Below are positions 1 to 11,088 of a stretch of DNA of 64,000 nt, in pieces. The position numbers were made by a program, and so were the translations under genes. The notes under the pieces were generated by a model that ran no database searches, was not told the origin of the DNA, and was given only the letters and a program-made list of their open reading frames with translations. The DNA is from Certhia americana (lineage: Eukaryota; Chordata; Aves; Passeriformes; Certhiidae). The DNA lies in contig CM031858.1 in NCBI GenBank assembly GCA_018697195.1, positions 132,135,241-132,199,240 on the forward strand, in the 5' to 3' direction. The first letter of the stretch is position 1. Every line of letters starts with the position of its first letter.

Positions 1-485
1 TGCTAAACTTCACTCATGAGTGTCATTAGCCGAAAGTCACCAGGTTGCTGGTATAGAGTAGAATGGGTGGTCACAGGAAGCTGTGCAACTGCACAGCTGT
101 AGTATTTGTGGTTTTCTTAGTGTCCCTGTCAGGTTTACAAGTTAAAATAGTGAGATGACCTTTTTTGTGCTCCAGAAGAGAGTCAAAAATGCATCAGAGG
201 AGTTGAAGGTGTACCAACATATCACATGTATGCAATGCTTTGTTTTTATCATAAATCTATTAGAATGTAGGAAGACTTTTCTGAATGACTGGCTTTCAAT
301 CTTGGGATAACCCGACTAATTTTAGGGACACCTCATAGAACAGTTCTGGAACACAGGCAGATAGATGTACAATATTTTGAATTCTGAGTGCAACATTTGG
401 CCAGGATTGGTTTAGCCCTGTGTATAGTTTATATTAATTCCCAGGTCTGGAGAAAATGAAATGGTGATTGCTAGTATATGCATCA

Positions 486-506
486 AACACACACACACAC
501 CCCCCA
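486..506. repeat. short CA/C simple repeat
   Basis: A run of about seven CA units passes directly into a run of C. It is short and in intron, with no other feature attached. Confidence 0.8.
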
Positions 507-2730
507 CCAAAGAGGCAGCTGACATTAAAACATTAAAAGGTGTTTGAGCTAGAGTTCTTAAGTTTTTTCACTACAATGTTTCTAGATTATTTGAATGGCC
601 TTGGGTTTGCTGTAGATCTATGTGTTCATGATTTCAGTTGTGAAAAATATTGCCATGGATACAAAATCGAAGATAGAGCAATAATAGTAAGGAAACAATA
701 TGGTCACAAAAATAGTGGTTTTCCCCTACTCACATCAAATTAATTTCTCATTACAATCAGAAACCACCAGCTTTATAAATAACTATTTGTTTTTGATCAA
801 CTATATAGGCAGCAGTATTTGGAGTACAAGCTGTACTTGAAGCATTACTTGAAACTATTCTGTAATTGTTTTAATCCATATGTTACCAAGATTATTTTGG
901 TAATATGAGTCCAAGTTCAGTGTCCATATCCTACCCTTTCGCAAAATGATCTTCATCATTTATTTAACTTTCTTTGTAGTCTCACCAAATGTTATATGCT
1001 AGCTAGAAAATTTTTTCTTCTAAAAATTCTAAATTATCTAAATGAAATTTAGTGAATTAGTGAACAATGGACAATATTAGAATAATAAATAATTATATAT
1101 ATTTCTGTAGGTTTCACTTGGGGAAATTTTCCAGAAGTTTGTTTTTTATCAGATTGTATTTTGTTTATATATTTCTATAGTTTTGAGCCTTGCAATCTTG
1201 AAATCTGTCAAACAAAAGCAGCTTTGCTGCCATAGCTGTGGGATTTTTTAAGTTAAGAGATTTTATAGTTACTGTGTTTTGCGCTGTGGGAGACATGATT
1301 ATTTTTAAAGCTTCTTTCAGCTGCAACAGACTTGCTATAAAAGAAGAAAGCAAACTTGCACAGCTGTTTATATCAGATAGCAAAAAAAAAAGGTAATTTG
1401 TTAATGTGATTTGTAAATGATTTATATTTTAAGCTGTGTCTAATTCTTTTCTTGCTGACAACTTGATGTGAGCACCACGGTCTGATGTGGATAAAGCTAC
1501 CAAGGCTTACTGACTTTTAGCCTGGGTGGTGGTAGGAGAGGGAAGCGTGAATGAGAGGCTTAAATACTGGAGGCTGGAAACAGTTAATCATTTTTACCAT
1601 CCCTGCCTTGGAAAAGGCAAGGTAGTACAGACTACAACAGGCCACTTGTTACTGTTTACTTAAGTGCAAACAGTGGTAGAAGTGTTTAGTCCTTGGGGAA
1701 ACTCAGTGATTGAGCAAGAACGCAGAAGTTATTTTGATAAGGCATAGCATTAGTGTGGCCAAACTGTGATCATCCCTGAGCTTTAGGCAGGCCAAGGATG
1801 AAGGCCTCATGTGTTTGGATCTTCCTGATGAACAAAGATAAATTATGGTAAGAAAATAAACTCAGTATATCGGTCAATTTGCAACAATTGGTAAAAGAAT
1901 TAAATTGTATATTTTAGGACTTGGCATGAGAAGTTGTGGGAAAATAGTTCAGGGTTTCTGACTCTGGCTTGATTTTTCAGTAGATCTGGAAACAGAACAG
2001 AAAAGTAATGCATAAACATATTTAACAATAACATGCTGGGTGCTGAAAATCCAAAATGAAAATTGAAACTCCATGAGAAACAAGAGAACAGTCTTTCTTC
2101 TCATTTCTGTTTCTTAGTTTTTCGCTGCAAAAAAATTTCTGTGAATTTAAGCCTATTTGGGGGAAAAAATAATAAAAAAATATATCTGCTGCGGACCATC
2201 AGTTTTTCAGGCCCTTTGACTCTCTCTAATGGTTATGGTTGCAGTACAGTGAACAGAAGGCTAAGAAGAAATGCAGCCTCTTCCAGTTTTTGCCTCACAT
2301 AGGACAGTCATACAACATGTTACATCTATCTTCAGAGGATCATCTGCCACTGACGAAGAGAATGGGCCAATTCAGCTGTTTACACACATTTTAATGGCAG
2401 AAAAAACATAGGTGATACGTTGAAGTTAAACTGTTGAAGGAGGCAGAGGCAGCACCATGTCACCTCTGAGAGGGACAGGGTGTTGAGCAGCTGGGGATGT
2501 CTCTTGACAAGCTCTGCAGCTGCCACGGCTGCCTTCAAGAGATCATTGCTGAGCGCTGCAGCCAAACCCAGTTTTAGCTACACTGACCTGCTGTCATTGC
2601 AAGGAGGAGTCCAGGAGAGTGACCTGGAATACTGGGTGGGAATGCAGGAGCCTAACTACAGAATTATAGGGTGAGGTGAAGCCCAAGTGAGTTGAGACCC
2701 TTGTTAGGATTTTCAGACCCAGTGACAGAA

Positions 2731-2768
2731 TGAATTCTAACCCTGACAATGAATTCTAACCCTGACAA
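2731..2768. repeat. perfect 19-bp tandem duplication
   Basis: The 19-base unit beginning TGAATTCTAACC occurs twice with no mismatch (2731-2749 and 2750-2768). Perfect identity suggests recent replication slippage or a recent duplication. Confidence 0.9.
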
Positions 2769-3084
2769 TTTGCAGGTCCAGTTTCTAATGGTACGTCTGG
2801 GTCGGTATCTGGAACTCTAGGGTAAATGCAGTTCTTCAAAAATCTCACTAATACTGTTTTAAGTAACCTTATGCCAAAGTTATCAACTAGCTGATTTTCT
2901 GAGAGGCGTTGTACATAATTTAATATCTTCATAAAAAAAATCCTGAAGAAGTGTGGGAAAATTATAGCGTGACTTTTCTTCAGAGTAAAGTTATCTTTGT
3001 ACTCAAACCACTAAAAAAAATAGCTGTCTGTGGAAAAAAACCCCTGTCAAAATGCATGAAACAGCTGAAAACATTAAATTACAG

Positions 3085-3089
<5 letters not shown>

Positions 3090-3119
<30 letters not shown>
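3090..3119. repeat. A30 homopolymer
   Basis: Thirty consecutive A on the + strand in intron. No recognisable retrotransposon body lies directly upstream, so I treat it as a simple repeat rather than an insertion tail. Confidence 0.85.
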
Positions 3120-3121
<2 letters not shown>

Positions 3122-6100
3122 CAAAAATTACCAAGGTGGCAGTACATATTTGCTGTTAAATGTATGTTTTTAAGTTTAATCAGCTATTGTTTTCTTCTTT
3201 TTCAACTATCAGAAATGTAGAGACCTGCCAAAATTTTAGAACAAAGTTGATTTTCATTCAAAATCCATTTTGGAACGTGTTCAGTGGGAGAGTGGGGGTG
3301 TGTGTGGAAGACGAGAAGGAGACTGTCTCTCATTCCCACCCATTCCATCACAGTTTGTAAGTTACGGTTTGGCAAAATGAAGTGTGTTTATAGTACAAAC
3401 AGAACTTGAAAAATTCCTCAGATTAAAAAAAGAAAGAAAAGAAAAAACTGCTTTTTATAGACTGCAAGGAATAGGGAGCCACAAATAGGTCAACAGAACA
3501 TCAGCATTGTCAAGAGCATTGGCTTGAACTGTAAATAAACATGTAAGTATTGTTTTTCCCTTTCCTTACCTTACTTGGCTTTTGTTTCTTGATACTTTGT
3601 GAAACCCATCTGAAGATCTCAGCACAGGGAAATTCTCTTCGGCTCACTCCTTCCTTCAAAACTGCCCTGCTGAAGGGATCTGCCCAAAGTACTGTTGATT
3701 CCACTCTTTTTGGAGCTTGTGATGTTTGATGAGAATGGTCATCTCAGACAGAGTGAAACTCCCACATGGAAGCATCTCTTTGGGCAATCATTCAAAGGCA
3801 AATTACAAAGGTGTGAGAAGTTATTGAAAGGCAGAGTATCAAAGGATCTATGTGGACGTTTTACAAAAGAAACAAAAAGAAAGGCATTTATTGTGAGAAA
3901 TGGAAAGGATCAGAACTAATGCCATTCACGTGGCATGAAATCTCAAGTCATGAAATAGGTTGAGGCGTCTCTGATATCCTCAAAGACTGAGGACTTTGGA
4001 AATAAAGACTCATTAAAACAGGAGATAGGATTCTCAAAGCATTGTGGTTTTGGAAGGATACATTTTACACTCCTACCTTTCATTGCTTTACAAGTGAGCA
4101 GAGTTGGTGAAGGGAGGCAGGCTAGTGTTTACAGAGGGTTTACAAGGGTAGTCGAGGACAGCAAAATGTCTGGGTTATGTCATTGTCTGGTTACTGCAGG
4201 CTGCCATTTGAGGAAAAGCAATAAGGACTAACACTTGTTAGCACTGCCTACACCCTTTCAGGTGCTGAGGAGCTTGCAGACCTCACTCTCTCCAAGGCAG
4301 CTTTCCCCATACTTTTTCATTCCAAGGACAGGTGCTGGCATCCTTGAAGAAAACTGAATTTTTTTTACAGTGTTAAAAGGATATTTACTCTCATGTCACT
4401 GTCAGTTAGTGCTGCCTTATAGGATAATTACGTGGTGCTGGAGAGAGTAGAGCTCATTGTAAGAAATATCTTGCAAGGGCATGGTTTGCAAATAGTTTTA
4501 AGAGATGGCAGTCTGGACCAAGAAGGCAAGAGGCAGGAGGGATTTTGCTGGAGAAGCAAATAGGAAATGCAAGTCACAGTTTGTGAGAAAGAAGTTAACC
4601 TCTGCCCTGAACATGTTATTTAGCAGGTTCTACCACACTTTTTTTGTAACCCAACTTTGTTGGGTTCTATATGTTCAATGTGCCACTCTGATTTGGGAGC
4701 TAGGTGCATCATAGTGAAATGAGCTATGTGAGGTTTCTCCAGTGAGGTGTCCTGCTGTGGTAGGCATTAAATATTATTAGATGCACAGCAGGAGACAGGC
4801 CCAGATGTATTTAATAATTAAATTTGCAGACAGTGTAAGAGTAAACCAGAAGAAGAAGAGTAAACAAACACTAAAATCAAGAGGGTAATGCGAAGTCCAT
4901 GACTTGGAGAGAGATTTCAGGTGGGATTGTGTAAGGAAGTTAGCTCATGTAGAACAGGATAGGGAGAAAATGCTTTTTGGACCTCAGGAGTTTAACAGTT
5001 CTTCAGTAGATGATCACCTATGGCTCTCCAGGTAATCTGTTCAGCGCTGTAAGCAATAATACCTTATATAAGAAATATAAAAATAAATAGAAATATAGTC
5101 ATTTTCTTTCATGCATTTTGATTAACGCAAATAGATGATTGAAGGTGGACTGGATCTTAATATTCATTGCATCACTTCGTATAACATCTGTTAAGCTGGT
5201 TCAGGTATTATTGTCTCATGTACAGGTTTTTTCTAGAAGCATACATGGGTTATTTGGATAAGCTTTCCCTTCCTTATATGAATGAGGAATGGCAATGGAA
5301 TGCTGAGTTCTGTCAGCTATTGACAATGTAGATAGTTTCTTCCCAATTGTAATATCACTGAGCTTTTCAAGGGTAAAGGTTACTGCACTGAGATAAGGTA
5401 CTTTTGCTGTTTCACTCTGTGTCCTCTTATAGTTTAGAAAACCTATAATTAAACTGTAGGCCTGAGTTGAATGAAAACGTGATTTGTCAACATAAATGCT
5501 TCCATATGAGCTGTGTCATTAGGTTTGGGCTAGGTCCTACCCATCCAGAAAATAGATTGCTAACAGAACTTCTATACTTGCATTTTCCAGCCTTGGCCTG
5601 CAGAATGAGGCAAGTACTGTCAGATTTTAATTTTGCTACTGAAAGCAAGCTTTCATCTGAAGTTGAAACAAGTGCATTCTGAATATTGCCTAACAGGTTA
5701 AAGTGGTTTCAGTCCAATTGTAGTGCTTACTGTGTACATTTGCCTTCTGGGGTGTCTTCCATAGAAATAATCTTGGCTTTTAATTAGATAAATCTCAGAC
5801 ATGTTTTTCATCATAATTTGCAATACTTAATCCAAAAAACCTTCCATGAAAGATAAGACTTCCGGTGTTTATTACTCTGTTAATCTTGGAAATAACTTTG
5901 TCTTAGTGGATCAAAGTGATGAAACCTTTTTCCTTTCTTTGTGCTTGAATGAAGAAAACTTGCCACACATTTGGAGTTGCAAGTGGAGATGCTCCTGGAT
6001 ATTCAGAAGCTTCTGAATGGCATTAGTGACTTAAGTGTTCCTTGATTCAGTTTAATAGCCTATAAATGCTGGGGGTTGATAAGCATTTATATGTTTGCAT

Positions 6101-6980
6101 CCTTCTTTCCCTACCTGGAAGATCCAGCAAAGGAGTGTGATGAGGTCCTTTGGCTGGTAAATATTATCAGAACATGTCTGCATTGCTCTAATAAGCCCAC
6201 ATAACAGAATTTTCAGTATAGATTTCAATTGCCATCATTTTCTCCTAAAAACACTAATCTTTGTGTCTTCTTTGTTGAACCCTTAAAATTTTAGGGAAGA
6301 AACAGAGATTATTGATGGCACAGAAGCTTCTACAAGCTCATTTGTCAACATCTCATACATTTAAGGATATTACAAGTGAACAATCATTTTTTAAATAACA
6401 GAAGTATTTAGAAAGTGGCAAATAAAATATTTCAAATTCTTTAAAAAAGCTATTATTTTCTGAACTCTTTTTTCCAAGAAATTACAGGGAAGCACATACA
6501 AGGGGGAAAAAAATGACCCAAACGCAGTGTGCACATAGTGTAGGTGTTATGGCCTTACTGGGTGGCTCTTCATTTGGTACTTCCAATGACTCTCCCTTCT
6601 TTTGCCTTTCAGATATGTGCAAGCCTGCATATCCCTTTTCCTATTGCATCTCCAAATATTCCTATTAGCCTTTGTTTTAAATTGATGATAGTGTTTCCAT
6701 AGTGTAGCATTAATAAGGCAAGTGTGCTATGCCAAGAAGACCTGTCGTAAAACCTTGCAGTTTTATCATTTAGTCTTTGCCAGAGTCTATCTCTACCAAA
6801 AAAACAGGAAAAATTACTTTATCTTTTCCTCATTGTACAAATGGCTTAATTCAAATATACTATTTCTGAATCTGTATTTCTACAATTTGTGCATCTGTAT
6901 CAGTTGACATAGAAAAAAACCCCACAAGTGGTGAAAAAACAATACTTATTTTTTCCTCAGCTATTGCTTTTGTTTTGTAG

Positions 6981-7152
6981 GGTGATTCTCTTCAGGGTGG
7001 TGATGATTCTCCATTCTCAGACTCCATTACATTGGAACAAACAACAAGTAATATTGGAGTCTCAAGTGGACGTGTCAGCCTATGGATGCAGTGGATGTTG
7101 CCAAAAATTACGGTCAAATTGTTTGCTCCTGATCCCAGAAATAATGGCACAG
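6981..7152 (+). CDS. VPS13B: VPS13B internal exon (window exon 1)
   Basis: This 172-nt exon enters in phase 0 and leaves in phase 1 (57 codons plus one base). The acceptor is a T-rich tract ending TTTTGTAG and the donor is CACAG|GTATTC. It starts GDSLQGGDDSPFSDS, an acidic, serine-rich linker. A more regular stretch follows, RVSLWMQWMLPKITVKLFAP, whose alternating hydrophobic residues suit the beta-strands of the VPS13 lipid-transfer groove. It ends in DPRNNGT, and the last base joins the next exon to make Glu. The frame must be read from 6981: an overlapping ATG-initiated frame here is a shadow. I recognise it by similarity to vertebrate VPS13B; strand-level structure is inferred from the family. 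Confidence 0.93.
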
Positions 7153-8202
7153 GTATTCTCCATTTTTCTGCCTAATGTACCATTTTAAATTGCAAGCAGC
7201 ACAGCCTATTTTACAGCACAGTATCAGCTATTCAGAGCTTCTATCAACATTACTGAACACTATAACATAGAAATAATTGGAGCTGTAATTTGGAGCTGTA
7301 ATTCAAATAACAGCAACAAACTGTAGTTAGATTACTGCATGCAAATTAGAATTCAGTGTTGTTCCTTGACATGAACTTCCCCTCCACGTGGACGGATGAT
7401 TAAGTTAAATTGGAAATAAGTTGGTTAATTTATGTAGAGTGCTGCATTTATTTTCTTAGAAACAATTGTATTTCATTTTGATATGATTTAGTCGAATATT
7501 TTGTGTATGTCCATATATAGTCCATTGTAGTTTAATACTGACAATTTCAAATTACAATTTAATATAATCATTAAAGTCAAAGGAAGTTTAATACAGGGTT
7601 CAGTGGAGAAGTTTCAACTTCTGTTGAAAAGAAAAATATGTGTTGCACACAGTTGATCTCTTTTTCTCTTTGAGATATAGTTGAATTATCATCCAACAAT
7701 AATTGTTTGAAAGAACTCAGATTCTGTAAACGGCAGGACTTCTTTTTTTTTTTTTCTAGGAAGTACTGCTGCTTAGCTATTAACATTGTTGCCCATAGAA
7801 TTGTGAAAAAATAAAGTTACTAATTTTTAAGGCTAATTTTCAGGAAATGTACTTGAACCTTTGATTTTAAAAAAACTAATTACACAAGAGAAAGAAAACT
7901 CTAGTATAATTAGAGTAAATATCTTGGCAAATACTTTTTTTTTCATTTTTTTTCCCCTAGCAATTATCCTATAAATAACTAAACTAGAGACCCCATATAT
8001 ATTTTTCTCAATACATTTGTATAAAAGAGTTGTGGATACTAGTGTAACACTTGAATCAAAAAGTTCTATGTGAGAAAACTCTCAGCAGAAGTATAGCTTC
8101 ATCCTATTTACAAAATGTAGTGTCTCAGATATATTTCTTGCTTAAAATCCTTCAAATTTTAGATTAATAACTAAAAATTTTTATTTTCTTTGACTATTGC
8201 AG
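7153..8202 (+). other. VPS13B: VPS13B intron (1050 bp)
   Basis: GT at 7153 and AG at 8201-8202. It contains a perfect 13-bp tandem duplication (7277-7289 and 7290-7302) and several T runs. I see no gene, RNA or transposon in it. Confidence 0.85.
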
Positions 8203-8317
8203 AGGTCTGTATTGTCAGTGAATTAGAGGATCTCAGTGCCTCAGTGGATATGCAGGATGTCTACACCAAAATCAAATGTAAAATAGAAAGCTTCAATATT
8301 GACCATTACAGAAACAG
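8203..8317 (+). CDS. VPS13B: VPS13B internal exon (window exon 2), upstream partner of the alternative pair
   Basis: A 115-nt exon, entering in phase 1 and leaving in phase 2. The acceptor is TGACTATTGCAG and the donor ACAG|GTAATT. With the carried-in G it reads EVCIVSELEDLSASVDMQDV, then a lysine-rich strand YTKIKCKIESFNIDHYRN, closely matching vertebrate VPS13B. It ends with the two bases AG, so the next residue depends on the exon chosen: AG+G gives Arg when joined to 10320, AG+C gives Ser when joined to 10947. It is the common 5' splice partner of both alternative exons. Confidence 0.95.
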
Positions 8318-9128
8318 GTAATTCCTGCGAGTTGTGGTGCTTTAATTTCAGGCTTAAAGATAAAGACAGGTGGTATTTTGGGTTTTTTTATTTCTTAATT
8401 CTTAATTTAAGGTAGATATTCAATTTCAGTTAAATTATTTTAACCTTTTAAGTAATAAAAATCACAATTATGTTTCCTCAGAATTAGATCTAATTCCAAA
8501 GAAATACATAGAAATCATTGCATATTTAGGAGAGTGGTTTTTTCACACCTACTCCTCTCTTGATCCATTAGACCGAAATAATTCATTTTAGCTTAACTTT
8601 AGAATGGGAAATTCCTGAAATATTGGTTCATGATGTGTTAGTGAGTGCCATCATTTAATGATTTATGCTATGTTACTCTTAGATGCTAAAGAGAAACAAC
8701 TCAGTTTTTCCGAAACATCCGTTGCTGTGGCAAAGCAGCAGCTAATGTAATGAAGAGAGCTAAGCTGATGATCTCTGTTGTGTCACATGGCAGAGTGTTG
8801 TGCAGACACCTGTGTAAAACTTCAGGAATTGATGTCCAGCCGTGCATCATCAATACTGTGTGTGTTCAGGGTAGGGAGCTAGGCCTAGTCTGCCTTTGCC
8901 ACTGTTGGCTGGAGAGTTTATTACACCAGCTGGCTGTGTCACCTCACACCCAGGCACACGGTCCCCTGGACAGATGGCATGTGCCATTTGCTAGTTTGTA
9001 TTGGCCTTGAACACACCAGTCTTGACAGAGAGAGAGACTGTGTAGTCTCTGATCAGCTAGGGTAGTATTTGCCATTGATCAACAAATTCCATTTTGAATT
9101 AAGAGATCAAGATGAAATAGAATAGTTG

Positions 9129-9157
9129 TGTTTTTCCTCTCTTTGAGAGGAAAAACA
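9129..9157. repeat. perfect 12-bp inverted repeat (hairpin)
   Basis: Arms 9129-9140 (TGTTTTTCCTCT) and 9146-9157 are exact reverse complements, separated by a 5-base loop. In the pre-mRNA this would form a compact stem-loop inside the intron upstream of the alternative exon pair. Confidence 0.85.
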
Positions 9158-9489
9158 TAGGTAAAGCTTCAGCATGGCTGTTGGCACTGAAAATAGCTAA
9201 AATATTTAGGAGCACAAATCATTTTGTCTTGGGAACCAATGTCTGCAAGGTCTTATTGTTCCTGTGTACAATAGGAAGGAGATTTAGTATCAATTTAGCA
9301 ACATTGCCATTGCTTCTTTATGATTTTATTCCTGATGAGCTGTCTTAAAAATTATTTCAATTCCTGTCTTTTTGCCAAAGTTACAAATGCAGTTATTGTT
9401 TGTGTATAATATAATACTTGCTAATTAAATTTTTTATTTAAATTTTTTTTTAAATCTTTCAAAATCATGTCACAGTGCAGGAGTGCTGA

Positions 9490-10108
9490 TTGTGTCTTGG
9501 AATGCATCAGGCACAGCATCACCAGCCGGACAAGGGAGGGGATTGTTCTGCTCTGCTCTGGGGCAGCCTCACCTTGAATATTGTGTGAAGTTTTGGGCAC
9601 CGCAATATAAGAAAGTTATTAAACTACTAGAGAGCATGTAAAGGAGGGCAACAAAAAGGGTGAAGGGCCTTGAAGGCAAGACATGTGAGCAGCAGCTGAG
9701 GTTACTTGGTTTGTTCAGCCTGGAGAAGAGGACACTGAGAGGAAGAGGAAGGGCAGACATTACTCATTAGTGTCTACAGCTCCCTCATGAGTAGAAGAGG
9801 AGGGGCAGACACTGAACTCTTCTCCGTGGTCCCCATGACAGGATCCAAGGGAATGGCCTGAATTTGCGTCAGGGCAGGTTTAGGTTGGATCATTAGAAAA
9901 GGGTTTTCTCCCAGAGGGTGGCTGGGCACTGGAACAGCTCCCCAGGGAAGGTGTCACAGGATCAGCCTGACAGGGTTGAACAAGTGCTTGGACAATGCTC
10001 TTGGGCACATGGTGTGACTCCTGGGGATGGTGCTGAGCAGGGCTGGGAGCTGGACTCGATGAACCTTGTGGGTCTCTTCCAACCCAAGATATTCTATGGT
10101 TCTGTGAA
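9490..10108 (+). mobile_element. CR1 LINE, 5'-truncated, sense orientation
   Basis: A degenerate copy of the 3' end of a CR1 non-LTR retrotransposon. Around 9575-9760 the + strand still reads like the C-terminal part of CR1 ORF2, with phrases such as [14 protein letters not shown] and LLGLFSLEKRTLRG, broken by stops. Further 3' comes the conserved tail: a short GLNLRQGRFRLD-like strand, then the GGCTGGGAGCTGGACTCGAT block, ending in the paired 8-mers ATTCTATG GTTCTGTG typical of CR1 3' ends. The 5' end is truncated and its limit is approximate. It shares the direction of VPS13B and lies wholly in intron. It cannot make a functional protein. Confidence 0.9.
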
Positions 10109-10319
10109 ATCCCAGTAGCCAGCTCCTCTTAACAAACTTTAGGGGACAAAAACAAAAAAAAAAAGAACCCCAAAAATTCAAAGCTTAGTCCACTTGACAA
10201 AACTGTCCCTGTTCTCATTTATATTTTATAATCTATTTGGAGTACCTTTCCTGTGTGTAAATCTCTGTTGACTAAAACCAAAAGCAGAGAATAGACAAGG
10301 TAAACTTTCTGTCTTCCAG

Positions 10320-10386
10320 GCCAGGGGGAGATTGGCAGTCAGGACAATTTGAAGGAATTTTTCTACAGTGCAGAGAGAAACTTCTG
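10320..10386 (+). CDS. VPS13B: VPS13B alternative exon, short form (22 codons)
   Basis: A 67-nt exon entering in phase 2 and leaving in phase 0. The acceptor is GTCTTCCAG and the donor CTG|GTGAGA. Joined to the exon ending at 8317 it reads R, then PGGDWQSGQFEGIFLQCREK, then LL. Vertebrate VPS13B has a pair of alternative exons at this point (called 28 and 28b in human). The next exon, 10947-11088, has the same phases and a related peptide with the shared pattern G-x-D...W..GQ..G.FL.C..KL. The two therefore look like an old tandem exon duplication used as mutually exclusive alternatives. Which of the two matches human 28 and which 28b I cannot settle from memory. Confidence 0.88.
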
Positions 10387-10946
10387 GTGAGATTTCTGTA
10401 GTAAACTAAGGTGCTTACCTGAATACCTCTCCTTAAGCAAATTGCTTCACTTTATTCTCCTATATGTTAAAAAGAACGGTTACAAGAACAGGTACAAGGC
10501 ACATTTTAACACTTAAAAGCTAATTTTTTCTAAATAATACTGATTTTGTAACATATGAATACAGCTTTACATTCACAGTGTCTTTGTTCTTGTAATCTTT
10601 CTCCTCCTTGTTCTATTAAAGCTGTCTACTGAGAATCCAGAGTAAGTTTCTTTTCTACGCACAGGATTTTTACTATACTTTTATTCTCATGTGTCTTGGC
10701 CTCTTGCTGTAGGTTGTCCTTTCATATAAAATTTTACAGTTACCTTTTTTAATCTCTTTTTTTTTGTTTGTTTGATCTGATTGAATTTCAGCTTTTTAGG
10801 AAATGGTATGGCATAGGTTTAACTTGCAGTTACATCGAAACATGCAAGCTAAATGTAAACAATTTTTTTTTTTTTTTTGCTTATAGCAACTTTTTTTGTT
10901 TCTTTTTTTGTCTTCCTATCTTCCATGCCTCGTTCATTACCTCAAG
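10387..10946 (+). other. VPS13B: intron between the two alternative VPS13B exons (560 bp)
   Basis: GT at 10387, AG at 10945-10946. The 3' third is unusually T-rich: a run of 16 T at 10863-10878, then two T7 runs and a CT-rich stretch to about 10922. The final 20 bases before the acceptor are a poorer pyrimidine tract. I see no transposon or gene in it. Confidence 0.85.
10861..10924 (+). promoter_or_regulatory. long polypyrimidine tract upstream of alternative exon (candidate splicing-control element)
   Basis: T16 at 10863-10878 is followed by further T7 runs separated by G or C, and then TCTTCCTATCTTCC. Such tracts bind U2AF but also repressors such as PTBP1/PTBP2 and TIA1 in other genes. 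The position, just before one member of a mutually exclusive pair, suggests regulation. Which protein binds is inference only. Confidence 0.45.
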
Positions 10947-11088
10947 CCTTGGGGAAGATTCTTGGTCTCTGGGGCAATATGGAGGTGTGTTCCTCTCCTG
11001 TACTGACAAGCTGAACAGACGTACCTTGTTGGTTCAACCTATCAGCAAGCAGGATCCTTTCAGTAACTTTTCTGGCTTCTTTCCCTCT
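10947..11088 (+). CDS. VPS13B: VPS13B alternative exon, long form (47 codons)
   Basis: A 142-nt exon entering in phase 2 and leaving in phase 0, with acceptor TACCTCAAG and donor TCT|GTAAGA. With the AG from 8317 it starts S, then LGEDSWSLGQYGGVFLSCTD, continues KLNRRTLLVQPISKQDP and ends FSNFSGFFPS. It parallels the short exon over its first half and adds a 25-residue tail rich in Ser and Phe. The 25-codon difference equals the length difference of the two human full-length isoforms as I recall them. Read through the donor, the frame stays open to TAA at 11173, so intron retention would add 28 codons before stopping. Both alternatives connect to the exon at 12841 in phase 0. Confidence 0.92.

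Larger units (their letters stand above)
1..6980 (+). other. VPS13B: VPS13B intron, 3' part
   Basis: No exon could be supported here. The open frames are short, lack flanking splice signals and do not read like VPS13B. The segment holds a short CA run followed by C (486-506), a perfect 19-bp tandem duplication (2731-2768) and a 30-base A run (3090-3119). The block around 2440-2680 is somewhat GC-richer and open in both directions, but I recognise nothing in it. The intron ends in a T-rich tract and TAG at 6978-6980. The preceding VPS13B exon must end in phase 0. Confidence 0.8.
8318..10319 (+). other. VPS13B: VPS13B intron (2002 bp) holding a CR1 copy
   Basis: GT at 8318, AG at 10318-10319. 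It holds a perfect 12-bp inverted repeat (9129-9157) and a sense-oriented CR1 fragment (about 9490-10108) that ends about 210 bp before the next exon. The block 8740-9020 is GC-richer than its surroundings and open in one frame, but I do not recognise it. Confidence 0.85.

Noticed and set aside
2380..2674. Overlapping open frames on both strands with Ala-rich peptides, considered as an upstream VPS13B exon
   Set aside because: No AG/GT boundaries in a phase that would join 6981, and no resemblance to VPS13B that I recognise.
3090..3119. A30 run considered as the tail of a processed pseudogene or retrotransposon
   Set aside because: No gene-like or element-like body precedes it and no target-site duplication is visible.
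6928..7188. An 86-codon ATG frame over the first exon
   Set aside because: It is a shadow. The VPS13B frame at 6981 is a different one and joins the next exon correctly.
9918..10181. Plus and minus frames of 66-75 codons
   Set aside because: They lie in the CR1 3' end and its flank and do not represent a gene.
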